Shown piece by piece: positions 1-8,907 of a stretch of 64,000 bases of DNA. Origin of the DNA: Albugo candida (Eukaryota > Oomycota > Peronosporomycetes > Albuginales); contig JBDOQK010000053.1 of the NCBI GenBank assembly GCA_040437565.1, positions 186,001 through 250,000 on the forward strand. Direction: 5' to 3'. Numbering within the stretch: position 1 is the first letter of the stretch; each line of letters starts with the position of its first letter. The position numbers were made by a program, and so were the translations under genes. The notes below the pieces were generated by a model that was not told the DNA's origin, made no database searches, and was given only the letters and a program-made list of their open reading frames with translations.

Positions 1-2
1 GC

Positions 3-56
3 GCACCAAAGCCAGCCACGCTTGCGGATAATACCGAAGAAGATGACGAGGAATAA
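3..56 (+). CDS. 3' end of an upstream gene (partial, acidic tail)
   Basis: The first bases read in one frame as about 17 residues ending in an acidic tail (EEDDEE) before a TAA stop. This looks like the end of a protein-coding gene entering from outside the window. No domain is visible and the frame rests on a very short stretch, so the call is tentative. The next 200 bases towards the TRAPPC2 stop hold nothing I can support. Confidence 0.4.
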   Translation, partial: APKPATLADNTEEDDEE

Positions 57-258
57 ATGTTTGATCATTAAAACAAAGCGTGCATCATTGAAGACAACAC
101 AATGCTTTGAAGCTGTTCTAAAGTGTAGGACCATCTACTTGGCTGTAATTGATCATAAATCCACTCATTCAAATCCGATCATTACGGTGATTAGAAGAGA
201 AGTCGACTTTTGTATTGTATCATGACTAGTCCACTATGCAACCAAGTCCACCTTTGTG

Positions 259-708
259 TCAATACAGATAACGTCGTGCAAGTGTCTTTACGCGGGCATC
301 AAATATCTCCGATGCAATCTTTGTGTCATATTCGTAAAATGGATTCATCAGCAGCTATAATTGCATAGAGCCATTTCCTCAAATTTTTACGTAAGAACTG
401 ATGTGGCGTACCTTCAAATAAAGCTCGTAGAGCTCGAGGAAAAAGCTTTTGATAGCGTCATCATTGCGCGAATCATGCAACAGTAGGAATTTTAGATTTG
501 TCGCTGTCACGAACGCTGAAACGTATTGATCATTGAACGTATCGACTACTTTTAAAGCCATTGCTGAAGTCGTCCAAGTCATTTCATCAACCACATCCAA
601 CGCTGAGTGTATTAGGAATTCATTCACGTGCGCGTTTTCTTCCTTGCGATTTTTAAATTCGACCTTGTACAGCGGTTCTTTGGTCCCTACAAGCATTAGC
701 ACCGACAT
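259..708 (-). CDS. TRAPPC2: Trafficking protein particle complex subunit 2 (sedlin)
   Basis: Core subunit of the TRAPP tethering complex and Rab GEF acting in ER-Golgi traffic. Two exons, 708-412 and 354-259, flank a 57-nt intron with GT donor and AG acceptor; the joined protein has 130 residues, close to the usual 140. Sedlin hallmarks seen are HSALDVVDE, the stretch VSAFVTATNLKFLLLHD, and after the splice the diagnostic MNPFYE. The C terminus ends ARRYLY, like the family's GKKHLLS end. The choice against the paralogue TRAPPC2L rests on the NEFLIHSALDVVDE region and the MNPFYE position. The start ATG lies 21 bp from a 100-N gap, so the promoter is missing from the assembly. Confidence 0.93.
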
Positions 709-841
709 GATGTAATGTGTTGTCGAGTNNNNNNNNNNNNNNNNNNNNNNNNNNNNNNNNNNNNNNNNNNNNNNNNNNNNNNNNNNNNNNNNNNNNNNNN
801 NNNNNNNNNNNNNNNNNNNNNNNNNNNNCTAGGCAAAACTA

Positions 842-1645
842 ATGAAAGATTCGACTTCTAATGAACCGGATGCTTATTCAGCGACATCTGTTGCTCTTTC
901 GAAACGAGTTGGAATTGACTTGACGGCAGCGCTACTTGCCTCACTGAATGTATCACCATTCATATCTATAGTAGACCGTGGAATAGTGGAGAACGCCAAT
1001 GGATCTCGTCCTCTGTTCGCGAATATAAAACACCTCTTGCTCTCATTTATCACCAGTCCCGTACAATTTATGTGCAAAAGACGCGAATTTCATTTAGTGT
1101 ATGGGCTGTACGCCGCAACATACGCAACAGCTAACATCAGTGATACGATTTGCGAATGGAAAAGCGTGGATAAAGAGATGCCCAAATTCTTATGCACAAC
1201 AGCTGTCAACATGACATTATGCATTGCTAAAGATCGCGCATTCACCCGTATGTTTGGAACCATACGACCAACAGCATTTCCGCTTTCATCGATCGCTCTT
1301 TTTGCGGTTCGTGATTCGTTGACTGTTGCCGCCTCTTTCAATGCACCAAAAATACTAGCAGAACAAATACGAGCACATTCAGACATGGAAATAGGTAAAG
1401 CTTCAATTATCGCACAATTATTTTGTCCAGCTGCAATTCAATTCATTTCTACACCTCTTCACCTACTCGGACTCGATCTATACAACAATCGCCACGCCGC
1501 ACCCAAACGGCGTTTCCGTTTTATCACAAAGGAGTATTTCAAGTCTGCAGCTGCACGGATAGGACGTATTGGACCCGCATTTGGGCTTGGGAGTATCGGA
1601 AATAATTTTTACAAGGCTCGATTACGCGTTTTGGTGGAAAAGTAG
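842..1645 (+). CDS. Conserved multi-pass membrane protein of unknown function
   Basis: One exon of 267 codons beginning just after an N gap, so an upstream exon may be missing. The protein has several weakly hydrophobic segments separated by charged loops, conserved-looking phrases such as SFITSPVQF, YGLYAATYATANISDTIC and SSIALFAVRDSLTVAASF, and a C-terminal glycine-rich stretch (RIGPAFGLGSIGN). From memory this resembles an uncharacterised family of fungal and protist mitochondrial membrane proteins, sometimes labelled carrier-like, but no carrier Px[DE]xx[KR] motif is present. It converges on the minus-strand gene ending at 1700. The frame is certainly coding; the function is unknown. Confidence 0.7.
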   Translation: MKDSTSNEPDAYSATSVALSKRVGIDLTAALLASLNVSPFISIVDRGIVENANGSRPLFANIKHLLLSFITSPVQFMCKRREFHLVYGLYAATYATANISDTICEWKSVDKEMPKFLCTTAVNMTLCIAKDRAFTRMFGTIRPTAFPLSSIALFAVRDSLTVAASFNAPKILAEQIRAHSDMEIGKASIIAQLFCPAAIQFISTPLHLLGLDLYNNRHAAPKRRFRFITKEYFKSAAARIGRIGPAFGLGSIGNNFYKARLRVLVEK

Positions 1646-1699
1646 CAATGTTATAACACAGCATGTATTGTATCAATTATTAAAAGATATATTACTGTT

Positions 1700-2426
1700 T
1701 CATATAACAAGATTCAAGTGTCCGCTGCCTGCATCGAGTGATGTTCTTTCTACAGGTGGAGGATTCCGCCACAATTCCGCTCGATAAGCTTGTGATCGTT
1801 GCATGCCCAAATACTAATAATAAAGATGTCATAAATCTGTATTGAGTTCCTGAGGTTACGTACCGTAAAGTAGAATTGAGCGGACAGAATAAACGATCGA
1901 GATAGAAGCAAGAAACATTTCCACATGTTGAAGCTTTTCCACGCCGAAATACTGCCAATCAGTAACGCCACTGACATCATTTGGAGAAGTAACAAAGCTG
2001 CATTTCCAAGAAAATACTACAACACCGAATGATTATATGCATAGAAAGAATGCCGAGCGAGCTACTCACAAAATGTATCAGTGTGATCTTTTTCTGCGTG
2101 GCTGGTACTCCTGAGCCAAAATATCCAAGCAAAGCAACGATAACTCCAAGACAAAAACACCACCAAAAGCGGTGAAATAGAATCAAACAAGTACAATTGA
2201 TTCCCAGCTGTATCAGTGCTATCAGATGGCACGATTCGCGATTCTCATAGACCGCAGCTGCATTTTTCGTCGTGAACTCAAAAGGCTTCATGACCTTTCT
2301 TGGTGTATCTTTGCCGACNNNNNNNNNNNNNNNNNNNNNNNNNNNNNNNNNNNNNNNNNNNNNNNNNNNNNNNNNNNNNNNNNNNNNNNNNNNNNNNNNN
2401 NNNNNNNNNNNNNNNNNNTGCACCAC
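1700..2426 (-). CDS. Predicted multi-pass membrane protein (5' part in gap)
   Basis: Three exons can be read: up to 2070 (its 5' part lies in the gap at 2319-2418), 2016-1864 and 1813-1700. Introns are 53 nt (2069-2017) and 50 nt (1863-1814), both GT-AG and in phase 0. The joined protein carries four hydrophobic helices, including FWWCFCLGVIVALLGYFG and LLQMMSVALLIGSISAW, and ends in a hydrophilic tail containing ELWRNPPPVERTSL. I do not recognise the family. The start is not visible. It runs tail to tail with the 842-1645 gene (55 bp apart) and diverges from the gene starting at 2470. Confidence 0.65.
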
Positions 2427-2469
2427 GTAATTCCAGTTTAAGTAGGATACAAGTTTTCGTGGGCATCAA

Positions 2470-3246
2470 ATGCTTGGAATTACGCGACGCTCATTTCGTG
2501 CAATTACACAAGCGCAGCGTCTGACACGTCTCTCCGCCTTGCGACCATCGATTACTCGTTCGATGTCGGACATGCATAACGACGCAGATAGTGATTCTGA
2601 GCTGTATGATCCGTACAAAGAGTATGAAAAAGCGACGGGCGATGCAACATATCGCACCATCGATGCTCGAAAAGAACAATCAGGCGACATTTTCATATGG
2701 GCGGAACCAGAAGACGTAATGCAGGATAAAAGCTGGCCGCAAACAACAGGAAATGAGCTTTTGGAAGAGTTTTATAATCTTTCAGAAAAGCCAATGGAGA
2801 AACGAAAAATGGACTTGGTGTTACAGGAAGTATTTCGGCGTATTCAACATCCCAAATCAATTGACGATATCGCATTACCACAAATGAGCATTAAAATTCC
2901 TGAAGACAATCCCGATCGAGAGCAATTGGAGCAAATGAAACTCGCATTGATGAATAATGGCCACTTATCGATGGACGATAAAAATGAGATATTACTGGGG
3001 CTTATCGACGAACTTGAAAATACAAGAGCGGATCCCACTCCAATTTTCGATTTAGATGAGCTCGAGAGGTACAAGAGCGAATTACTCCAGCAAGAGCAAG
3101 AAGCGGAGGAGGAAGAAGAAGAAGAAGACGATGATGATGACGACGACGATGACGACGATGATGAAGGAGAAGAGTATAGCGGAGAATATGAAGCACAGTA
3201 CGACTTGGAGAGCATTGTTAGTAAGATCCATCCGCCAAAACCGTAG
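2470..3246 (+). CDS. Hypothetical protein, predicted mitochondrial, with Asp/Glu run near the C terminus
   Basis: A single uninterrupted frame of 258 residues. The N terminus is rich in Arg, Ser and Thr and free of acidic residues for about 33 positions, as in mitochondrial presequences. The middle is a mixed-charge helical region. Near the C terminus comes an almost pure Glu then Asp tract of about 20 residues, followed by a short tail ending HPPKP. The Glu codons are repeats of GAA/GAG and the Asp codons of GAT/GAC, so the run is codon-mixed and not a simple trinucleotide expansion. No family is recognised. An alternative start at the internal Met (residue 32) would remove the presequence. 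Confidence 0.75.
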   Translation: MLGITRRSFRAITQAQRLTRLSALRPSITRSMSDMHNDADSDSELYDPYKEYEKATGDATYRTIDARKEQSGDIFIWAEPEDVMQDKSWPQTTGNELLEEFYNLSEKPMEKRKMDLVLQEVFRRIQHPKSIDDIALPQMSIKIPEDNPDREQLEQMKLALMNNGHLSMDDKNEILLGLIDELENTRADPTPIFDLDELERYKSELLQQEQEAEEEEEEEDDDDDDDDDDDDEGEEYSGEYEAQYDLESIVSKIHPPKP

Positions 3247-3262
3247 TCTATTCAGAAAATTA

Positions 3263-4399
3263 TTACAGTTCTCCATGGACTTGTGCATCAGCTGGTGCTG
3301 AATGTTTCGCTTCCTCTACCTCTTTTTCCAAAAGTTTTTTCGTCTTTTCAAGATTTCTCTTGCTTGAAATCACAATATCGTGGGAATCTCCATAGATTTT
3401 TCGTGCAATTTGATGAGCTTTGCGCATCAGTTTGTACGCTGCAGAGATTTCTTTATGGTGTACTTTTACTCCGCTCAATGTGTTAAGTGCGAAAGCGTAA
3501 CTCAGACTTTTGGGACCGTCACGCTTTTTCAGTATCTCGCGTGCTTGCTTTGCAGCAAATGACGCATACTCCAAGTTTCCAAGCTGTAGCTGAACATTAG
3601 CAAGATCCATATAAATCTCTCCAACGCCAAGCTGTAACAAAGCAGAAGCAAGCTCTGGATACTGATCATCATTCTTATCGTACATGATGAGCTCTTGTGG
3701 AGGTGAAATGAATCCACCGATATTGCCGAGTAACTTTTCGTAAACTCGAACCGCCTGTTCTAATTTCCCAAGCTTTCGATACGCCTGCCCAATTTTCCTT
3801 CCAGACTCCATATACGCTTCATGCTGAAGTCCAAGACCGCGTCGAACGTGAAAAAGCAAGATTTTAAATTTTTTCACCGCATTTTCGTATTGTTTATTCT
3901 CAAAGTAGGCGTTTGCGAGATTCCTCATCGAGAGACCATACGACGGGTGTGAACTCCCAAACAGCTTCTTGTTGTACGAAACAGTGTCTTCAAGCACATG
4001 GATCGCTTCTTCGTACTGTTCAGCGCGCATCAATATATTACCGTAATCATTTAGCACCTGAGTGAGTAAAATCGCATCCATTTGACGAATTAAATCTTTC
4101 AAATTGGGCGATTTGCTCTTTTCAGTCGGTATTTCGCTCTTTTTCTTCCAAAACACGCGATTATGTAAAGTTGAAACAGCCTCTCGCACAATGTGTATGC
4201 TTTGATTGTAATCTTGTAGATCATTCAGACGCATTGCTTCGTTTCGTACTTCACGTACGCGCTGAATTTCAGGATCGCTGTCGTGTATGCTTGTCGCTTC
4301 TTTTTGAAGCGCAGTTTGTGCATCGGATTCCTCATTTGCCTGGCACCAGAGCGCGGTCCATACGAAAAAGAAAACCCAACATGTCAAGTTCTTGTTCAT
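3263..4399 (-). CDS. Secreted or ER-lumenal TPR-repeat protein with C-terminal HGEL
   Basis: An intact 378-residue frame. The N terminus (Met, Asn, Lys, then a hydrophobic core ending near CQA) is a typical signal peptide. The rest is helical, with tandem TPR-type repeats of the kinesin-light-chain class, for example YGNILMRAEQYEEAIHVLED, LANAYFENKQYENAVKKF and AYRKLGKLEQAVRVYEKLLG. The last four residues are HGEL, close to the HDEL/KDEL ER retrieval signal, which with the signal peptide suggests an ER-lumenal protein; this is inference. The stop lies 16 bp from the convergent gene ending at 3246, and its start lies 27 bp downstream of the NAA25 stop. Confidence 0.82.
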   Translation of the reverse strand: MNKNLTCWVFFFVWTALWCQANEESDAQTALQKEATSIHDSDPEIQRVREVRNEAMRLNDLQDYNQSIHIVREAVSTLHNRVFWKKKSEIPTEKSKSPNLKDLIRQMDAILLTQVLNDYGNILMRAEQYEEAIHVLEDTVSYNKKLFGSSHPSYGLSMRNLANAYFENKQYENAVKKFKILLFHVRRGLGLQHEAYMESGRKIGQAYRKLGKLEQAVRVYEKLLGNIGGFISPPQELIMYDKNDDQYPELASALLQLGVGEIYMDLANVQLQLGNLEYASFAAKQAREILKKRDGPKSLSYAFALNTLSGVKVHHKEISAAYKLMRKAHQIARKIYGDSHDIVISSKRNLEKTKKLLEKEVEEAKHSAPADAQVHGEL

Positions 4400-4425
4400 A
4401 TCACTGGATCAGCGCTGATATTATT

Positions 4426-7368
4426 TTACATTTGGTTTTTGTATGCAAAGTGTACCGTTATGTTCTTCCAAAAAGTAATTCGATCTTGCAACAGATTCTG
4501 TAGCCGCGTAATCGTTGACTTATGTGATTGATACACATTTTCTCGGACAAAAACGCGTTTCCGATGCAATTCTTCGAGAATCATAGCGCTCGTATTTCCC
4601 TCTGTGAAAAAACCGTTCGATTCGCATTCAGTCAATGCAACTGAGTCGTCCTTGATTGCAGCATACACGCTTTCTAACGTTGCAAGGATACATTCACACA
4701 GAGCTTCTATGCCAGCTATGTACGGATGAATAGCGTCCTCTTCATCTACTTGTATCGTATCATCGCTTGCATTCTTCTCAACAATAAGAGAAAGCATGAT
4801 TTCAACCCATAAACCCGGCATCAACACAAGTTGCACGATACAAGACACCCCAAACGCCGATAGAATCGAGCGAGAAAATGACTGATACATCGCCGTACAA
4901 ATTTCCGATCCAATCGATTGATACTCTTTTTGTAATTTCTGAATCTTTGTGTTGAAGTCATTCAAAGTGCAAGCAGCCGGAACGTCCAAAGTCTCAATGA
5001 CGCCAGCGGACCATATCCAAATACGCTGCCGAAGATCTGTGTGATTGTCGTTGGTGAGATCGAGGGCTGACAGGTATTCCCTGTATAATGGAGCGAATTC
5101 CGGTGGAAATATGGGAAGCATTTGAGTCGAAGAAGCCATTTTGCGGAATGTATCGGCAGTTAAAATCTGCAATCTCATCCAAATGATTGCGGTTTTCTCG
5201 GAAGCAGATCGGTCACACTCAACAAGCCCATTCCCATCTTGTTGGAAGGAATCGGAGGCCGGAATACAGCAAGTAGAAGACCACTTGACAGACACATTGC
5301 GATGTTGATTGAATGCAAAGTCCTCAGCGATGTATCTCTGAAGCGTATCGAGGTCTTGCTCAAACGATTTCGATGCGAATAGCTGCGAAAGCGCATTTGA
5401 TCCCTCCCCCATCGCTTCCATCATATTGTATTGCAATAATTCGCAGTGGGAATTCGCATGCACATACGATTTACGTAATTTGTTGTGTAAAAATGTGGTC
5501 ATATCAATGACTTTGGTGTAAATTCCCAATCGATACGCTCGGGCGATGTAATCCTTCAAATCTATTTCACAAGTACGATGCAATCGGACGACTCTGCTGC
5601 ATAATTGACGCGATTCAGGTAAGTGGCCCAATTGAATCAGCTTATCGAAAATCAGATACGATAAAGATTCTTGCTGAATGTGTTTGACCTGTAGCTCAGT
5701 AAATCGATCCAGCATTGCTTGACAAGCTCCCAAGTAGCCATACACTTGACACAGTAATAGCTTCATTTGGAAATTATACGCACTATTGGCCAAGCCAAGC
5801 TCCAGTAAGGCAGCAGTATCGATCAAGAGCTCATATCGTACGTGAGGTCCAATTTCAGAATTGGATCGTTGGTGGACATCGAGGAGAGTATGAGCGGCCA
5901 ACAGAATAAGATCATCGGTATGCTGCACTTCACGTTGTCCTCCTTGTGCTCCAGAATTGATAAAGCTCATACTGTGGTACTTGTGGAGATACTCTGTTAC
6001 GAGATGACGCATTTTCATTATTGGATCGTCTTCGTACGCATTAAAAAATCTCAAAATCTTTTGCTGCAATAGGTACTGGTTCAATTCCGCCAATGTTACG
6101 CTACTGCCGGAAATTCCGTGTGTTGAATCCACTAATCGCCTCACTTGATCGAGAAAGCGTGTTTTTGTCTCTGTCGATACGGTCGGATCTTCAGTCTGGC
6201 TTTCAAACAATGCAAAATACTGCTTTACGTCTGAAAAGCAGCAAGCTTTTGTGTGAAATTTAGCCAAATACATTACTAACTGATCCGCTATTTCGATCTC
6301 TAAACGACAGAGAACCTCAGTGGAGCTATTTTGCATTCGAATTATTTTGAAAAGTTGTGCCTTTAAATGAATAACAGCCAAAAAAGGACCACGTAAGTAC
6401 CGATTTTTCTCTTTGCATTGAAGCTGTCTCAGTACTTCCAATGCTCTCACTTCAGCAACGAGAACGTCATCGGTCTCCTCCAATATCGCTGAAAGATAAC
6501 CGGTCAAAGAAACCCAATCATCTGCATCATACTCTTCGAGAAGCTTCTGATACACTCTGATTCCTCGAGACCATTCTTTACATTCAATGGCAAGCGAAGC
6601 CTCCAATTGGAGCTGATCGATAAGCTGTAAAGGCCCCAATTCAATATCCTCATCATGCACTCCATCACCTTCTGCTGCTCTTGGCTTGCTTGATGTCAAC
6701 GATCTTTTATCCTCTACACCATTTTGACTGGAAATCATTAGCGGTACCAATGTATCAAACCATTCGAGCGCTTCCGCATACTTTTTTTGAGCTTTTAAAA
6801 TCTCAATTAATATCAATACCATTTCTCCGCTAATCACACAATGAGAGCTTTTGTATGCTTTTTGAAGCATTTTCTCAGCCAATAAAATGACTTTTTCACT
6901 TGCGTTTTCAACGCGAATTTGCATAAACATACTCACACACGCCCAACAGAGATATTTCACGACATTTCCGCCCATAGCTTTATACAATTTGAGCGCTGTC
7001 TGCTGCTGCTTGAGTAAGCTTCCATGACGAGCATATGACGAGAAGAGATTCACATATAATTCCTCGTTGATGGGATTGGAGTGCGCGCACGCGTATTCCA
7101 AAGTGGGGAGCATTTCGACTTCAGCGCCACAGGAGCGAAAAACCAAAGACATTGTGTTAAGTACTGTTTCGTCGGTAGGATTCTGCTTTTGAGCTTGTCG
7201 ACAAAAAGCTAATGCATTGGCAACAAGTCCAAGACGCTCGTAACAATGAGCGCGTAGCACTTGTACCAAGTCGATATGCGCTATTTTCTTATTCTCCGTC
7301 AAACGAATTGCATGCTTGTACTGATGCTCGTCAATTGCTTTGTAAATGGGACCGAGCAATCGCTGCAT
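4426..7368 (-). CDS. NAA25: N-alpha-acetyltransferase 25, NatB auxiliary subunit
   Basis: Large auxiliary (Mdm20-like) subunit of the NatB complex, which acetylates N termini beginning Met-Asp/Glu/Asn/Gln. It should scaffold NAA20 at the ribosome. The 980-residue frame is uninterrupted and close to the family length. The N-terminal part is TPR-like, with the family pattern LRPIYxxID near residues 4-13 (here LLGPIYKAIDE), ALAFCRQAQKQNPTDETVLN around residue 55, and an LFSSYARHGSLLKQQQTALKLYK segment near 110. The C-terminal half is helical with few motifs. Its start codon is only 60 bp from the oppositely oriented SCO1 start, so the two probably share a bidirectional promoter. Confidence 0.9.
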   Translation of the reverse strand: MQRLLGPIYKAIDEHQYKHAIRLTENKKIAHIDLVQVLRAHCYERLGLVANALAFCRQAQKQNPTDETVLNTMSLVFRSCGAEVEMLPTLEYACAHSNPINEELYVNLFSSYARHGSLLKQQQTALKLYKAMGGNVVKYLCWACVSMFMQIRVENASEKVILLAEKMLQKAYKSSHCVISGEMVLILIEILKAQKKYAEALEWFDTLVPLMISSQNGVEDKRSLTSSKPRAAEGDGVHDEDIELGPLQLIDQLQLEASLAIECKEWSRGIRVYQKLLEEYDADDWVSLTGYLSAILEETDDVLVAEVRALEVLRQLQCKEKNRYLRGPFLAVIHLKAQLFKIIRMQNSSTEVLCRLEIEIADQLVMYLAKFHTKACCFSDVKQYFALFESQTEDPTVSTETKTRFLDQVRRLVDSTHGISGSSVTLAELNQYLLQQKILRFFNAYEDDPIMKMRHLVTEYLHKYHSMSFINSGAQGGQREVQHTDDLILLAAHTLLDVHQRSNSEIGPHVRYELLIDTAALLELGLANSAYNFQMKLLLCQVYGYLGACQAMLDRFTELQVKHIQQESLSYLIFDKLIQLGHLPESRQLCSRVVRLHRTCEIDLKDYIARAYRLGIYTKVIDMTTFLHNKLRKSYVHANSHCELLQYNMMEAMGEGSNALSQLFASKSFEQDLDTLQRYIAEDFAFNQHRNVSVKWSSTCCIPASDSFQQDGNGLVECDRSASEKTAIIWMRLQILTADTFRKMASSTQMLPIFPPEFAPLYREYLSALDLTNDNHTDLRQRIWIWSAGVIETLDVPAACTLNDFNTKIQKLQKEYQSIGSEICTAMYQSFSRSILSAFGVSCIVQLVLMPGLWVEIMLSLIVEKNASDDTIQVDEEDAIHPYIAGIEALCECILATLESVYAAIKDDSVALTECESNGFFTEGNTSAMILEELHRKRVFVRENVYQSHKSTITRLQNLLQDRITFWKNITVHFAYKNQM

Positions 7369-7428
7369 GCGTTAATTCTGAGCCAAACGATCGAGAGATT
7401 TTACTGCGATATGATTGAACATAAATAA

Positions 7429-8414
7429 ATGTTTGCGAATCTGACTCGGAACTTGACACCAAAATGCGCTTCTTTGCGAATTCATTCGATTGCGATCGCT
7501 GGTAAGAAGCGATATTCTGTGAACAAGACATTGGCTACTGCAACATATCAACGTGCGCATCCAATTCTCCACTGCGAACGCGCTTTCTCTACGCAACAGC
7601 AGCAAAAGCGGGTTCCAATTGGAGGGGTACTTATCGTATACGCTACGAACTCTGTCTCATTATTTCCTTATAGCCTATTACGTGGACAGGACTGGCATTA
7701 GCAGCTGTTATCGGTAGTGGCGTGGTGTATTATTATTATAACGAAAAAGATCGACTGCAAACACAAAGTACCATTTTTATTATGCGGAAATTACAAAATC
7801 GATACAAGTGATGTACTGTGATTTTTCTTAGCAACCACCAAAGTCGTTTCGATAGGGAAGCCACTGCTTGGAGGACCATGGACACTGGTCGATTGTGATA
7901 CAAGACGTGCTGTCACGGATGCATCATTTCGTGGTCAGCATTTATTGTTATACTTTGGCTTCACTCATTGTCCCGATATCTGTCCAAATGAACTCGTCCG
8001 TATCGGTAATGTGCTCGACCAACTCAAACGCGATCCAAAATGCCCTCAAGTACTTCCGTTATTTATCACTGTCGACCCGAGACGCGACAGTATCGCACAG
8101 ATGCAAGCGTACAAGAAGGGTATCCTTTTGGATGAGCATTCCGCAGTAAATCTTACATGATCTCTATAGATTTCCATCCATCCATGAAGATGCTAACGGG
8201 GACACAAGAACAAGTGCGTGATGTAACGCGAGCATATCGCGTCTTCTTTAGTAAAGCAACGGAAACAGAGGAAAATGACGAGGAAGATGACGATTATCTA
8301 GTAGATCACTCGATAGTAATGTATCTTGTCGGTCCAGATGGCGAATTCCTTGATTTCTTCACGCAATCCGCGCGCGTTGGCGATATTGTCGATAAAATAA
8401 AAAGCTACTTTTAA
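7429..8414 (+). CDS. SCO1: Sco1-type copper chaperone for cytochrome c oxidase
   Basis: Mitochondrial inner-membrane copper chaperone that delivers copper to the CuA site of cytochrome c oxidase subunit II. Four exons: 7429-7626, 7674-7767, 7832-8119 and 8170-8414. Introns of 47, 64 and 50 nt are all GT-AG with phases that restore the frame; the product has 274 residues. In order: a Ser/Thr/Arg-rich mitochondrial presequence, one TM helix (WTGLALAAVIGSGVVYYYY), the thioredoxin-like domain with the copper-binding CPDIC in FGFTHCPDICPNEL, the FITVDPRRD stretch, and the distal His in DHSIVMYLVGPDGEFLDFF. The last 152 bases of exon 4 are repeated after the next gap because of an assembly overlap. 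Confidence 0.96.
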
Positions 8415-8619
8415 CTTACATAACGTTACTAGTAATTACATTATTGATCCATGACTAAACGCCGGAACGAATCGAGTCAGATTCGACGAGAAGATTATGA
8501 AGCACAGGAACTCGATGAGACTATGACAATTGCTGAAAAAGGCTTTGAGAAGGCTTCCGATGACCTCATCCGTCAGCGACGCATTGTAAAAGCGCGCAGT
8601 ATGCGGCAAACAACCGCTC
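8263..8619. repeat. Left copy of gap-flank overlap (assembly artefact)
   Basis: Bases 8263-8619 are repeated, by eye exactly, at 8720-9076 on the other side of a 100-N run. The block holds the SCO1 3' end and the first about 57 codons of the NUP50-like gene (start at 8451 here, 8908 in the right copy). The simplest explanation is two overlapping contigs placed in scaffold order without merging, so the left NUP50 start is not a second gene. Confidence 0.85.
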
Positions 8620-8719
8620 NNNNNNNNNNNNNNNNNNNNNNNNNNNNNNNNNNNNNNNNNNNNNNNNNNNNNNNNNNNNNNNNNNNNNNNNNNNNNNNNN
8701 NNNNNNNNNNNNNNNNNNN
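8620..8719. other. Assembly gap (100 N)
   Basis: Placeholder of exactly 100 N. Since the two flanks overlap by about 357 bp, the true missing sequence is probably zero. Confidence 0.95.
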
Positions 8720-8907
8720 AAACAGAGGAAAATGACGAGGAAGATGACGATTATCTAGTAGATCACTCGATAGTAATGTATCTTGTCGGTCCAGATGGCG
8801 AATTCCTTGATTTCTTCACGCAATCCGCGCGCGTTGGCGATATTGTCGATAAAATAAAAAGCTACTTTTAACTTACATAACGTTACTAGTAATTACATTA
8901 TTGATCC

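Noticed and set aside
2844-3215. Minus-strand poly-Ser frame opposite the Asp/Glu tract
   Set aside because: It is the antisense shadow of the GAA/GAT-rich coding tract of the plus-strand gene.
8451-8619. A second NUP50-like gene start
   Set aside because: It is identical to 8908-9076 and belongs to a block repeated across the 100-N gap, so it is an assembly overlap.
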